64,000 nucleotides of DNA, taken from positions 62,001-126,000 of the forward strand of contig NZ_JARXZC010000005.1 of the NCBI RefSeq assembly GCF_029894335.1, given 5' to 3'. The position numbers were made by a program, and so were the translations under genes. Shown here piece after piece: positions 34,440-42,377 of the stretch (the first letter of the stretch is position 1; every line of letters begins with the position of its first letter). This stretch comes from Kitasatospora sp. MAP5-34. Lineage in GTDB: Bacteria; Actinomycetota; Actinomycetes; Streptomycetales; Streptomycetaceae. The notes below the pieces were generated by a model. The model did not search any database and was not told the DNA's origin. It saw only the letters and a program-made list of their open reading frames with translations.

Positions 34440-34561
34440 GCGATACCCGGTAGATCCAGCAACTCGGCGAGAAGGTCGATCCGAAACGTCGCCAACTCGT
34501 GGGCGGCCGGGTCGTGCTGCTGAATCCACCCCCACTGGCCAGAGCGGATCAGCGCGGTGAG
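34440..34561 (-). pseudogene. Leftward coding remnant of unknown family
   Basis: On the minus strand, GQWGWIQQHDPAAHELATFR followed by IDLLAELLDLPGIATSPE shows good GC3 and a helical pattern, but it has no start and is joined directly to the csn relic at 34562. It is probably a gene fragment left by the same rearrangement. Confidence 0.3.
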
Positions 34562-34603
34562 CAGTGGAAGACATACGGCGACGGCTACAGCATCAACAGT
34601 TGA
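34562..34603 (+). pseudogene. Relic of a chitosanase 3' end
   Basis: The last 14 codons (QWKTYGDGYSINS-stop) match the end of the intact chitosanase (KWKTYGDSYSINS) at 31573-31614 with one or two residue changes, and the DNA differs at about six of 42 positions. No upstream chitosanase sequence remains. A terminator hairpin follows as after the intact gene but of different sequence, so this is the tail of a second, lost chitosanase gene. Confidence 0.85.
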
Positions 34604-34616
34604 GGTGCGCTGAACC

Positions 34617-34653
34617 AGGGCCTGCGGGTCAAGGCGCGCCACCCGCAGGCCCT
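34617..34653 (+). terminator. Terminator of the lost chitosanase copy
   Basis: AGGGCCTGCGGGT (34617-34629) pairs with ACCCGCAGGCCCT (34641-34653) around an 11-base loop, 13 bases after the relic stop. Confidence 0.85.
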
Positions 34654-34821
34654 CGCGTCCTCAGTGCCGTCGGCGACGCCGGTGACGAGAGCGGAGCCGA
34701 CCGGAACGGAGTTCACCTCGTCAAGGCCCGCAGGGTGTCGGCGGTTGGCCCGGCTTCAATGGACCCCGCCCGGAGGTGTGCGGGGGAGTCGCGGGCCAAC
34801 TCCGGGTGGGCTGAGGTCGGT

Positions 34822-35388
34822 TCAGTTCCAGGGGTTGGCCGGCTGGTCGTTGATCGCCACCCAGAATCGTGTGCCGAACGGGATCGCGCCGTTGGCCCAG
34901 AACGACCAGCCGCCGGAGTAGGCCAGGCCTGGGCCGTACCAGCCGTCGTGGTGCTCTCCCATTCGCCAGCCGGTGCCGAAGCTCCTCGCGCACAGTGCGT
35001 CCGCCGCCGCGCGGCTGGTCAGTGAAGTGCCGCTGACCGACGGGGTCAGCCCCACCCAGCCTTTCGACCAGCCGGCGTAGAAGCCGGGGGTGATGTCGGA
35101 GGGTGCCGCACTGCCCGTGATGTCCAGGCACAGGACGGGCAAGGAGGCGGTGGCGGGTGTGTCGCCCTGGTAGCCGTTGGTCTGACTGTCGTAGCTGACG
35201 TGGACCTCGCCGTTGGGGCGCTGCTCGGCAGTGCTCCACGTCATCCCGGCGTGGGTGGCTGCGGCGGCGCGCGGGGCGCCTGTGGAGTGGGCGGCGGACG
35301 GCTGGGCGTCGGCTGCGGGGATCGTGAAGGGGGTGGCTGTCGCGAGGATGGCGAGGCAGCTGAGGACGATTGACCGGCGTAGCTTCAT
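34822..35388 (-). CDS. Secreted hypothetical protein
   Basis: The 188-residue product has a signal peptide (MKLRRSIVLSCLAILATATP, cleavage near ADA-QPS, about 30). The mature domain is Trp/Gly-rich: PVLCLDITGSAAPSDITPGF, YAGWSKGWVGLTPSVSGTSL, GWRMGEHHDGWYGPGLAYSG, FWVAINDQPANPWN. Two cysteines may form a disulfide. The pattern resembles a family of secreted actinomycete proteins with no assigned function. GGAGAG lies 5 bases before ATG 35388. The region between 34654 and 34821 shows no gene. Confidence 0.8.
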   Translation of the reverse strand: MKLRRSIVLSCLAILATATPFTIPAADAQPSAAHSTGAPRAAAATHAGMTWSTAEQRPNGEVHVSYDSQTNGYQGDTPATASLPVLCLDITGSAAPSDITPGFYAGWSKGWVGLTPSVSGTSLTSRAAADALCARSFGTGWRMGEHHDGWYGPGLAYSGGWSFWANGAIPFGTRFWVAINDQPANPWN

Positions 35389-35705
35389 GATGCTCTCCGT
35401 TCGACCCTGTTCGGGTGGCTCAGGGGTGCAGCGCGCGGTCTGCGGCTGTTGATGAGCGAGAGTTCGTTCGGTGCGCCTGCATCGTGCTGTCCCAGTTTGT
35501 GTGACCATGAGCGTCGCGGCTAAGGGAGAAAGTGGCCATGCTCTGTCAACTATCGTGGCTTATAAGGGTGTTGACGAACTTTTGGAGTAGTCGCGGGGCG
35601 GCGGGCGAATGGCAGCGGCCCGGCCCAGACCTCGCGGTCTGGATCCGGGCCCGCTCCCATTCTGACGTGGCGTCAGATTGCGAGCTGAGACCTGCGCTGC
35701 GCTGC
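35389..35705. other. Intergenic region behind secreted protein gene
   Basis: No gene is seen. The AT-richer middle (TATCGTGGCTTATAAGGGTG, 35552-35571) could be a promoter for the leftward secreted-protein gene or an unrecognised transcript. A terminator-like hairpin for the hydroxyacyl-CoA dehydrogenase lies at 35617-35651. Confidence 0.35.
35617..35651 (-). terminator. Probable terminator after 3-hydroxyacyl-CoA dehydrogenase gene
   Basis: A two-part stem, GGCCCGG/CCGGGCC (35617-35623 with 35645-35651) and CCAGAC/GTCTGG (35625-35630 with 35637-35642), lies 55 bases after the stop. Confidence 0.55.
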
Positions 35706-36575
35706 TCAGGCGCTCGCGGTGTAGTCGTAGAAGCCACGGCCGGACTTGCGGCCGAGCAGGCCCGCGTCGACCATCCGGGAGAGCAGCGGGGGAGCGGCGA
35801 AGAGCGGCTCCTTGTATTCGTCGTACATCGACTCGGCGATCGAGACGATGGTGTCCAGGCCGATCAGGTCGCACAGGCGCAGCGGGCCCATCGGGTGGGC
35901 GCAGCCCGCCTCCATGCCCTTGTCGATGTCGGCGGCGGTGGCGACGCCCGACTCGAACATCCGGACCGCCGAGAGCAGGTACGGCACCAGCAGGGCGTTG
36001 ACCACGAAGCCGGCCCGGTCGCGGGCCCGGATGGGCTCCTTGCCGAGTACCTGGACGGCGAAGGTCTCGGTGCGGGCGGTGGTCTCGGCGGAGGTGGTCA
36101 GGGTCGGAACGACCTCGACCAGCTTCTGGACCGGCGCCGGGTTGAAGAAGTGCAGGCCGATGATCTGCTCCGGGCGCGAGGTGGCGGCGGCCAGCTTCAC
36201 GATCGGGATGGAGGAGGTGTTGGAGGCGAGGATGGCGTCCCGGCGCTTGACCACCTGGTCGAGCGTCTGGAAGATCTTGATCTTGATGTCCTCGCGCTCG
36301 GCCACCGCCTCGACCACCAGGTCACGGTCGGCGAAGTCGGCGAGGTCGGTGGTGAACGAGATCCGGCCGAGCGCCTCGTCGCGCTGCTCCTCCGTCAGCT
36401 TGCCCCGCCTGACCGCCGTCTCAAGGGAGTTGGTCAGCCTGGTCCGGCCGAGCTCCAGGGCTTCGCCGCTGGCCTCGGAGACCAGGACGTCCAGCCCGGA
36501 GCGGGCGAAGACCTCGGCGATGCCCGAACCCATGAGGCCGCAGCCGACTACTCCGACGCGCTCGATGTCAATCAC
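35706..36575 (-). CDS. 3-hydroxybutyryl-CoA dehydrogenase
   Basis: The 289-residue product has an N-terminal NAD domain (IERVGVVGCGLMGSGIAEVF, GxGxxG-like) and LVVEAVAEREDIKIKIF. The catalytic His region is IIGLHFFNPAPVQKLVEVV, and the C-terminal domain has RDRAGFVVNALLVPYLLSAV, GCAHPMGPLRLCDLIGLDT and GLLGRKSGRGFYDY. It oxidises 3-hydroxyacyl-CoA in fatty-acid or polyhydroxybutyrate metabolism. AAGGG seven bases before GTG 36575 supports that start over GTG 36590. It is a single gene. Confidence 0.92.
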   Translation of the reverse strand: MIDIERVGVVGCGLMGSGIAEVFARSGLDVLVSEASGEALELGRTRLTNSLETAVRRGKLTEEQRDEALGRISFTTDLADFADRDLVVEAVAEREDIKIKIFQTLDQVVKRRDAILASNTSSIPIVKLAAATSRPEQIIGLHFFNPAPVQKLVEVVPTLTTSAETTARTETFAVQVLGKEPIRARDRAGFVVNALLVPYLLSAVRMFESGVATAADIDKGMEAGCAHPMGPLRLCDLIGLDTIVSIAESMYDEYKEPLFAAPPLLSRMVDAGLLGRKSGRGFYDYTASA

Positions 36576-36905
36576 TCGGTTGCCCTTCACGGTGGTGCTG
36601 GGCGGTGACCCAGCAGGGTGCTCTGCGGCGGGCGGAAGGCACCGGTCGTGCCTGTGCGTGCCGCCTGCACGACCGTACTACTCCGAGGCGAACGCTGGTT
36701 CACTCGGACCACGGATAGGCCGATCGGATGAGATGAGTCACGTCCGCTCCGTGCGGTCCCGGAGAGCCCGCGCCGGAACGCGGACAATCCGGAACGCGGG
36801 CAACGCCGTCAACGCGGGCAGCGCGGAAAGCGCGGACAAGGCCGTCAACGCGGAGCAGTCGAGACCGGGAGCAGCCGAGACCGGCAGTCAGGACAGGGAG
36901 CGCGG
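36576..36905. other. Divergent intergenic region with degenerate AACGCGG repeats
   Basis: No gene is seen. From about 36775 to 36860 a short element around AACGCGG/CGGACAA recurs five to six times at irregular spacing, which may be slippage-derived or a regulator-binding cluster. Promoters for both flanking genes must lie here. Confidence 0.4.
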
Positions 36906-37724
36906 ATGCCGACGGAGTCGCTGGTAGGACAGGTCGGGCTGATCACCGGCGCCGGGCGGGGGATCGGCCGGGAGATCGCCATCGGTTTGGCCGCCGAGGG
37001 CATGGCGGTCGGCCTGCTCGGCCGCAACCACGGCACCCTCACCGAGACCCTCCGGGAGTGCGCCCGGCGCGGCGCCAGGGGAGTGGCGGTGACCGCCGAC
37101 GTCACCCGTCCTGGTGCCGTCCGGGAGGCGGTCCGCGCGGTGGAGCGCGACCTCGGACCGGTGGACTTCCTGGTCAACAACGCCGGCCAGGTCGACCAGA
37201 CGGAGGCCCCGATCTGGGAGGCGGACGCCAACCAGTGGTGGCAGGTGGTGGAGACCAACCTCCGGGGGCCGTTCAACCTGATGCGCAGCGTGCTGCCGGG
37301 CATGGTGCAGCGCCGTCGCGGCCGGGTCCTCAACCTGAACTCGGGCTTCGCGTTCCGCCCGGACGGAAACTACACCGCGTACGCGACCTCCAAGGGCGCG
37401 CTGCTCCAGCTCTCCGACAACGTCGCCGACTCGCTCGCCGCCCACCACGTGGTGGTGCTCGACATCAGCCCGGGCGCGGTCGCCACCGACATGACCGCCG
37501 GGATGCCGATGTTCGCCGGGATGAAGGAGTGGGGCAGCATCCCGTACATGGTCGCCGTCACCGTGGACGCCGCGCGCGGCCGGTTCGACTGCCTGCACGG
37601 GCGTTTCATCCACGCCGGCCGGGACAACCTGGAGCAGCTGGTGTCCCAGGCCGACGCGATCCGCGACGCCGACGCGAGGACGCTGCGCCTTCGGCCGTAC
37701 GGGCCGGACGACCCGCTGACCTGA
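36906..37724 (+). CDS. Short-chain dehydrogenase/reductase
   Basis: The 272-residue SDR has TGAGRGIG, an R/N at the end of beta-2 (LGRNHG, favouring NADPH), NNAGQVDQT, the catalytic Ser in LNLNSGFAF, and YAYATSK (Tyr/Lys as YATSK). The C-terminal part deviates from FabG, with a 20-residue extension (LRLRPYGPDDPLT). GGGAG precedes the ATG. It is divergent from the hydroxyacyl-CoA dehydrogenase. The substrate is unknown. Confidence 0.88.
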   Translation: MPTESLVGQVGLITGAGRGIGREIAIGLAAEGMAVGLLGRNHGTLTETLRECARRGARGVAVTADVTRPGAVREAVRAVERDLGPVDFLVNNAGQVDQTEAPIWEADANQWWQVVETNLRGPFNLMRSVLPGMVQRRRGRVLNLNSGFAFRPDGNYTAYATSKGALLQLSDNVADSLAAHHVVVLDISPGAVATDMTAGMPMFAGMKEWGSIPYMVAVTVDAARGRFDCLHGRFIHAGRDNLEQLVSQADAIRDADARTLRLRPYGPDDPLT

Positions 37725-37739
37725 CCGCCCGAGGTCCGA

Positions 37740-38798
37740 TCAGAGCGCCAGCAGCGTGTCCAGCTCCGCGTCCGACAGGCTCCCCGCCGCCCGTCCCGTC
37801 CGGGCGAACTCGTTGGCGAGCCGTTGCAGGGCCTCGTTGAGCGGCGTCGGTACACCGTGCAGCCGGCCCAGCAGGACGGCCTCGCCGTTCAGGTAGTCGG
37901 CCTCGATCGTGCCCGTGCCCCGGCTGAGGCTCTGCCAGGACGAGCCGCCGGCCCGTTCCTCGCCCTCCAGCGGCTGGACGGTGATGAGGTCGCCACGTAC
38001 CGCGTGCTGCTCCTCGACGCCGGGGTAGGCGATGCCCGCCGCCGCCAGCACCGCGACGTACTCCGCCGTCACCCGGTGGTACAGCGCCATCCGTGGCTCG
38101 CCCTCGACCGGGCCGCCGACGGCCTCCAGCGCGTTGGCGACGTTGCCCAGCAGCTTGCCGTACTTCCAGGCCATCACGTCGGGCCGGACGGGTGCCAGGA
38201 ACTTCGACTTCTCCAGGTCGGCGGAGATCTGCCGGACGGTCCCGTCGACGCCGTCCGGGTACCGACCCACGTGCAGGAAGCCGGTCAGCGGAGCGCCGTG
38301 GGCACTCACCCGGCCGGGCTCCGGATTGCTCGAGGGCAGCCAGACGCACATCCCGTAGACCCGGCGGAAGCGGCGCAGCGCCAGCCGCTCGCTCTCCACC
38401 CCGTTCTGCGCGCAGACCATCGGCAGCAGCTCGCCCGCCGTGCCCAGCGACACCCCGCCGTCATCCGCCCCGCCAGCACCCGCCCCGCCAGCACCCGTCC
38501 CGCCAGCACCCGTCCCGACCGGCCGGGCGGCCCACTCGGTGAGCAGGGCTTCGGCGTGCTGCGTCTTGACCGCGAGGATCAGTACGTCGTCGGTGCGCAG
38601 TTCCAGCGCCTGCGGCCCGTCCACCGCCGGGATCGGCAGCGTCCGGGTGCCGTCGGGGGTGCTGAGCCGCAGGCCGTCCGACCGCAGGGCCGCGAGGTGC
38701 GCCCCGCGTGCGACGAGGACCACCTCGTGCCCACTCTCGAACAGCCGACCGCCGATCGAGCCGCCGACCGCCCCCGCGCCGATGATGATGTATCGCAT
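37740..38798 (-). CDS. Ketopantoate-reductase-family (PanE/ApbA) protein
   Basis: The 352-residue product opens with MRYIIIGAGAVGGSIGGRLF (GxGxxG), followed by VLILAVKTQHAEALL and the catalytic-Lys region PVRPDVMAWKYGKLLGNVAN, then AAGIAYPG and a helical C-terminal domain. It reduces a 2-oxo acid with NADPH in the family. True ketopantoate activity is uncertain because the substrate Ser/Asn motif is divergent. A 15-bp tandem repeat inserts Gly/Ala/Thr residues after RPV (about residue 100). Confidence 0.85.
   Translation of the reverse strand: MRYIIIGAGAVGGSIGGRLFESGHEVVLVARGAHLAALRSDGLRLSTPDGTRTLPIPAVDGPQALELRTDDVLILAVKTQHAEALLTEWAARPVGTGAGGTGAGGAGAGGADDGGVSLGTAGELLPMVCAQNGVESERLALRRFRRVYGMCVWLPSSNPEPGRVSAHGAPLTGFLHVGRYPDGVDGTVRQISADLEKSKFLAPVRPDVMAWKYGKLLGNVANALEAVGGPVEGEPRMALYHRVTAEYVAVLAAAGIAYPGVEEQHAVRGDLITVQPLEGEERAGGSSWQSLSRGTGTIEADYLNGEAVLLGRLHGVPTPLNEALQRLANEFARTGRAAGSLSDAELDTLLAL
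38471..38515. repeat. 15-bp tandem repeat (3 copies) inside the PanE-like gene
   Basis: CGCCAGCACCCGYCC occurs three times in tandem (38471-38485, 38486-38500, 38501-38515). It encodes five residues per copy in the leftward gene (GTGAG or GAGAG type), so length changes stay in frame. Confidence 0.85.
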
Positions 38799-38839
38799 GG
38801 CCCGAGCATCGCATGTGGCGGCGCTGGGGCGGCAAGCCC

Positions 38840-39697
38840 TTACGCGCAGAGCTGACTGGCTGTCACCGCGCTGAGCCCGAGCTTCGCCAGCCCGTCCAGG
38901 ATGCCGGGCAGCGCCTCAACGGTGCCCCGGTGCCCCATGTGCAGGGCCACCACCGAGCCGCCGCTGACGGCCTTGAGCAGTCGGCGCTGGAGGACGTCCG
39001 CCCCCGGGTCGGTGTAGTCGCGCGGGTCGACGTCGTAGGACAGGCAGTGCTGGTAGCCGACCAGCTTGGCCTGCTCACGCACCATCGGGGTGGCGTACTG
39101 GGCGGCGGACGGGCGGAACCAGCGTCCGATCGAGCCGGTGAGCTTCTGCAGCCGTTCGGCGCACTGGGTGATCTCGGCCTGCGCCTGGGCGGCGGTCATC
39201 GTGGAGATGTCCAGGTGGTTCTGGGTGTGGTTGCCGAGTTCGTGGCCGCCGTCCAGGATCCGCCGGGCCATCTGCGGCTGCTGGTCGAGCCAGCTGCCGA
39301 CGGCCAGTACCGTCAGCCGGGCGCCGTGCTTTTCGGCGGCCGCGAGTAAGGCGGTGGCCAGCGCGGGATCACCCTGGCCGTGGAAGGTGAGGGCGACCTC
39401 GCGCCGGTCGCGCGGCCCGTTCACCACCTCGTCCGGGGTGTTGACGGCGAGCGGCGGCGCGGCGGTCGCACCGGCCGTCGCGGGCGCGGTCGGCGTCCTG
39501 GACGGCGCGGCGGGCAGCCCGGTGGCCGCCGGGCCCGCTGTGTTCAGGTGCGGGGGCTGCCCGGGGGCGGCGTACGAGGCCGGCCCGTGGGAGGTCTCGG
39601 AGGCGGAGTCGTCACAGGCGGCGATCAGCGCCCCGGTGGCGGTGAGTGCGGCCAGGCGGGCGGTGGATCGCAGCACGGTACGTCGGTCGACGGTCAT
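38840..39697 (-). CDS. Tat-exported lipoprotein, polysaccharide-deacetylase-like, lacking the catalytic Asp pair
   Basis: The 285-residue product has a twin-arginine signal with lipobox (RRTVLRSTARLAALTATGAL, then IAAC) and a Pro/Ala/Thr linker. The NodB-like domain follows: VALTFHGQGDPALATALLAA, LTVLAVGSWLDQQPQMARRI, GGHELGNHTQNHLDIS (the His pair), RWFRPSAAQYATP, SVVALHMGHRGTVEALPGI. The usual TFDDGP is replaced by TFHGQG, removing the catalytic base and a metal ligand while the H-x3-H remains. It is probably inactive, or a family with a shifted chemistry. It is anchored outside the membrane. Confidence 0.85.
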   Translation of the reverse strand: MTVDRRTVLRSTARLAALTATGALIAACDDSASETSHGPASYAAPGQPPHLNTAGPAATGLPAAPSRTPTAPATAGATAAPPLAVNTPDEVVNGPRDRREVALTFHGQGDPALATALLAAAEKHGARLTVLAVGSWLDQQPQMARRILDGGHELGNHTQNHLDISTMTAAQAQAEITQCAERLQKLTGSIGRWFRPSAAQYATPMVREQAKLVGYQHCLSYDVDPRDYTDPGADVLQRRLLKAVSGGSVVALHMGHRGTVEALPGILDGLAKLGLSAVTASQLCA

Positions 39698-39805
39698 CGT
39701 TGGACAGCCTAGACACTGCGGTATGCCTGTGCGATTCGGGAATCCCGGGGTCCGGTGGCCCGGGGAAGTTATGCTGCCCTGAAGATCGAATGAGGGGGCG
39801 GCGGA

Positions 39806-40477
39806 GTGACAGAGCACCGGAACACGGGTCACCGGCACGTAGGTCACAGGCACGGAGGTCACCGGGATGCAGATCACCGGAAGACCGAGCCCGGGCAGAT
39901 CATCTTCCTGAACGGTACGTCGAGTTCGGGCAAGTCGAGTCTGGCCGCCGAGCTGCTCCGTACTCTCGACTCGAACTACTTCCACCTCTCCGTGGACGCG
40001 TTCAACGCGATGGGCGCCCGCCGCGCCGACCTGTTCCGCACCCCCGACGAGCTGGCCACGGCCCTCACCCGGATGCGGCAGGGGTTCCACCGCGCGATCG
40101 CCGGGATGGCGGCGGGCGGCAACAACGTCGTGGTCGACCACGTCTTCAGCGAGCGCTGGCGGCTGCTCGACTGCCTGGACGTGCTGGCCGGGTACGACGT
40201 GGTGCTGGTCGGCGTGCGCTGCTCCCTCGACGAGCTGCGCCGCCGTGAACTCGCCCGGGGCGACCGCTCGCCCGGCACGGCCGAGTACCAGTACGACCGG
40301 GTGCACTCGCACGGCGTCTACGACGTCGAGTGCGACACCGGCACCACCAGCACCGAGGACTGCGCCCGACTGGTCAGGGACTTCCTCGCCCGCCGGGACC
40401 GGACCGTGCCGACCGCCTTCGACCGGCTCCGTGAGCTGGACCTCGGCGTCCTCCTGGCGGAGAGCACACCCGCCTGA
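39806..40477 (+). CDS. Chloramphenicol-phosphotransferase-like P-loop kinase
   Basis: The 223-residue product has P-loop GTSSSGKSSLA after about 30 residues, HLSVDAFNAMGARRADLF, NNVVVDHVFSERWRLLDCLD, GVRCSLDELRRRELARGDRS and a C-terminal helix. This is the CPT-like family, related to the Streptomyces venezuelae chloramphenicol 3-O-phosphotransferase. Function on chloramphenicol is not implied. The N-terminus is a His/Arg-rich tail encoded by five 15-bp repeats (39815-39889). GTG 39806 has a good purine-rich site. Confidence 0.82.
   Translation: MTEHRNTGHRHVGHRHGGHRDADHRKTEPGQIIFLNGTSSSGKSSLAAELLRTLDSNYFHLSVDAFNAMGARRADLFRTPDELATALTRMRQGFHRAIAGMAAGGNNVVVDHVFSERWRLLDCLDVLAGYDVVLVGVRCSLDELRRRELARGDRSPGTAEYQYDRVHSHGVYDVECDTGTTSTEDCARLVRDFLARRDRTVPTAFDRLRELDLGVLLAESTPA
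39815..39889. repeat. Five imperfect 15-bp repeats encoding a His/Arg tail
   Basis: Units CACCGGNACNNNGGT at 39815, 39830, 39845, 39860 and 39875 encode HRNTG, HRHVG, HRHGG, HRDAD and HRKTE at the N-terminus of the kinase-like protein. Changes keep the frame. Confidence 0.85.
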
Positions 40478-40484
40478 CGGATCG

Positions 40485-40997
40485 TCAGGTCAGCTCGTCG
40501 GCCAGCAGATCCATCAGCAGGCCGTCGTGCCAACTGCCGTCGCTGCCACGCTCGTACGCCCGCATGACGCCGACCGGCCGGAAGCCGACCTTGGCGTAGC
40601 AGCGGATCGCGGCGGCGTTGTCGGCGGCGGGATCGATCACCAGCCGGTGGAACCCGTACTCGGTGATCAGCTGCCGGGCGAGGGTGCGGACGGCGTCCGT
40701 GCCGAGCCCCCGGCCGTGCACCGCCGGGTCGAGGAAGATGTCCAGGCCCGCGTGGCGGTAGTCCGGTGTGTTCTCGGCGTGCCACTGGATCGCGCCGACC
40801 ACCCGTCCGCCGTACTCGATCGCCAGGACGGGCGTATCGGTGTCGGCGAGGTCCTCGGCGACCTCCGCCGCCAGGTCCGCACCGCCGCGCCAGCGCGCGT
40901 AAACCTCGGGCGTGGCCCGGATCGCCGCCAGCACCGGGACGTCGGCGGCGGTCGCCGGGCGCAGCGCGACACTCCTGCCGCACAGCGGGGTCTGCAT
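40485..40997 (-). CDS. GNAT-family acetyltransferase (aminoglycoside 6'-acetyltransferase-like)
   Basis: The 170-residue product has an N-terminal strand and helix (VALRPATAADVPVLAAIRAT), the acetyl-CoA motif HAGLDIFLDPAVHGRGLGTDAVRTLARQLI (R/Q-G-x-G as RGLGTDA) and motif B AADNAAAIRCYAKVGFRPVGV. It resembles AAC(6')-Ib-type enzymes in organisation. Resistance activity is unproven. It is convergent with the kinase-like gene. ATG 40997 was chosen. Confidence 0.85.
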   Translation of the reverse strand: MQTPLCGRSVALRPATAADVPVLAAIRATPEVYARWRGGADLAAEVAEDLADTDTPVLAIEYGGRVVGAIQWHAENTPDYRHAGLDIFLDPAVHGRGLGTDAVRTLARQLITEYGFHRLVIDPAADNAAAIRCYAKVGFRPVGVMRAYERGSDGSWHDGLLMDLLADELT

Positions 40998-41103
40998 GGC
41001 CGGACGCTATCAGCGCGACGTCGCGCCCGAGCGGAAGCGTTGCCGACATCTCGGCCGGATAGGGTGCCCCGATTGCCCGAAACCGATGTACGAGGAGCGA
41101 GTG

Positions 41104-42372
41104 ATGAGTACCCCCGCCGCGCGGCCGACGGACAGCCCGGGCCCGGGGCTCGAGCGGCGGTTGGGTGTCCTCGACGCCGTGGTGATCGGCCTGGGCTCGA
41201 TGGTGGGGGCGGGGATCTTCGCCGCGCTCGCGCCCGCCGCCGGTACCGCCGGATCCGGGCTGTTGATCGGGCTGGGGCTGGCGGCGGTGGTGGCGTACTG
41301 CAACGCGACCTCCTCGGCCCGGCTCGCCGCCCGCTACCCGGCCTCCGGCGGCACGTACGTGTACGGCCGCGAGCGGCTCGGTGAGTTCTGGGGCTACCTC
41401 GCGGGCTGGGGTTTCGTGGTCGGGAAGACCGCTTCGTGCGCGGCGATGGCGCTGACGGTCGGGTTCTACGTCTGGCCGCACCACGCCCGGCCGGTCGCGG
41501 TCGCCGCCGTGGTGGCGCTGACGGCGGTGAACTACGCGGGCGTGCAGAAGGCGGCCTGGCTGACCAGGTCGATCGTCGCGGGCGTGCTGGCGGTGCTGGC
41601 GGCCGTGGTCACCGCCTGCCTGACCGGCGGCACCGCCGAGACCGCCCGGCTCGGCATCGGTGCCGACGCCGGGCCGGGCGGGGTGCTGCAGGCCGCCGGG
41701 CTGCTGTTCTTCGCGTTCGCCGGGTACGCCCGGATCGCCACCCTCGGCGAGGAGGTCAAGGACCCCGAGCGCACCATCCCCAGGGCGATCCCGCTCGCCC
41801 TGGGGATCACGCTGGCCGTCTACGCGGCCGTCGCCGTCGCGGTCCTGGCCGTACTCGGCCCGGACCGGCTCGCCCACGCCTCCGCCCCGCTGGCGGACGC
41901 CGTACGCGCCGCCGGCGCCCCCGCCCTGGCCCCGCTGGTACGGGTCGGCGCGGCCGCCGCCGCGCTCGGCTCGCTGCTCGCGCTGATCCTCGGCGTCTCC
42001 CGGACCACCCTCGCGATGGCCCGCGACCGCCACCTGCCGCCCGCCCTGGCCGCCGTCCACCCGCGCTTCCACACACCGCACCACGCCGAACTCGCCGTCG
42101 GCGCGGTCGTCGCGCTGCTCGCCGCCACCACCGACCTGCGGGGGGCGATCGGCTTCTCCTCCTTCGGCGTCCTCGCCTACTACGCGGTCGCCAACGCCGC
42201 CGCCCTCACCCTCACCGCCGCCGAGCGCCGCCCGCCCCGCGTGGTGCCGGTCGCGGGCCTGGCCGGCTGCGCCGTCCTGGCCTTCGCCCTGCCGCTCGGC
42301 TCGGTGTTCTCCGGCGCGGCCGTCCTCGCGGTCGGCGCCGCCGTGTACGGGGTGCGTCGGGGCGGTCGTTAA
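41104..42372 (+). CDS. APC-family amino acid permease
   Basis: The 422-residue product has about 12 transmembrane helices, starting with the APC hallmark LERRLGVLDAVVIGLGSMVGAGIF (GSMVGAGIF helix break), then ARYPASGGTYVYGRERLGEF, FAGYARIATLGEEVKDPERT (substrate region) and TTLAMARDRHLPPALAAVHP. It is a proton-coupled amino acid importer by family; the specificity cannot be read. GAGGAG lies upstream. It is divergent from the GNAT gene and convergent with the FAD oxidase, with a 5-base gap. Confidence 0.9.
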   Translation: MSTPAARPTDSPGPGLERRLGVLDAVVIGLGSMVGAGIFAALAPAAGTAGSGLLIGLGLAAVVAYCNATSSARLAARYPASGGTYVYGRERLGEFWGYLAGWGFVVGKTASCAAMALTVGFYVWPHHARPVAVAAVVALTAVNYAGVQKAAWLTRSIVAGVLAVLAAVVTACLTGGTAETARLGIGADAGPGGVLQAAGLLFFAFAGYARIATLGEEVKDPERTIPRAIPLALGITLAVYAAVAVAVLAVLGPDRLAHASAPLADAVRAAGAPALAPLVRVGAAAAALGSLLALILGVSRTTLAMARDRHLPPALAAVHPRFHTPHHAELAVGAVVALLAATTDLRGAIGFSSFGVLAYYAVANAAALTLTAAERRPPRVVPVAGLAGCAVLAFALPLGSVFSGAAVLAVGAAVYGVRRGGR

Positions 42373-42377
42373 AAGCG

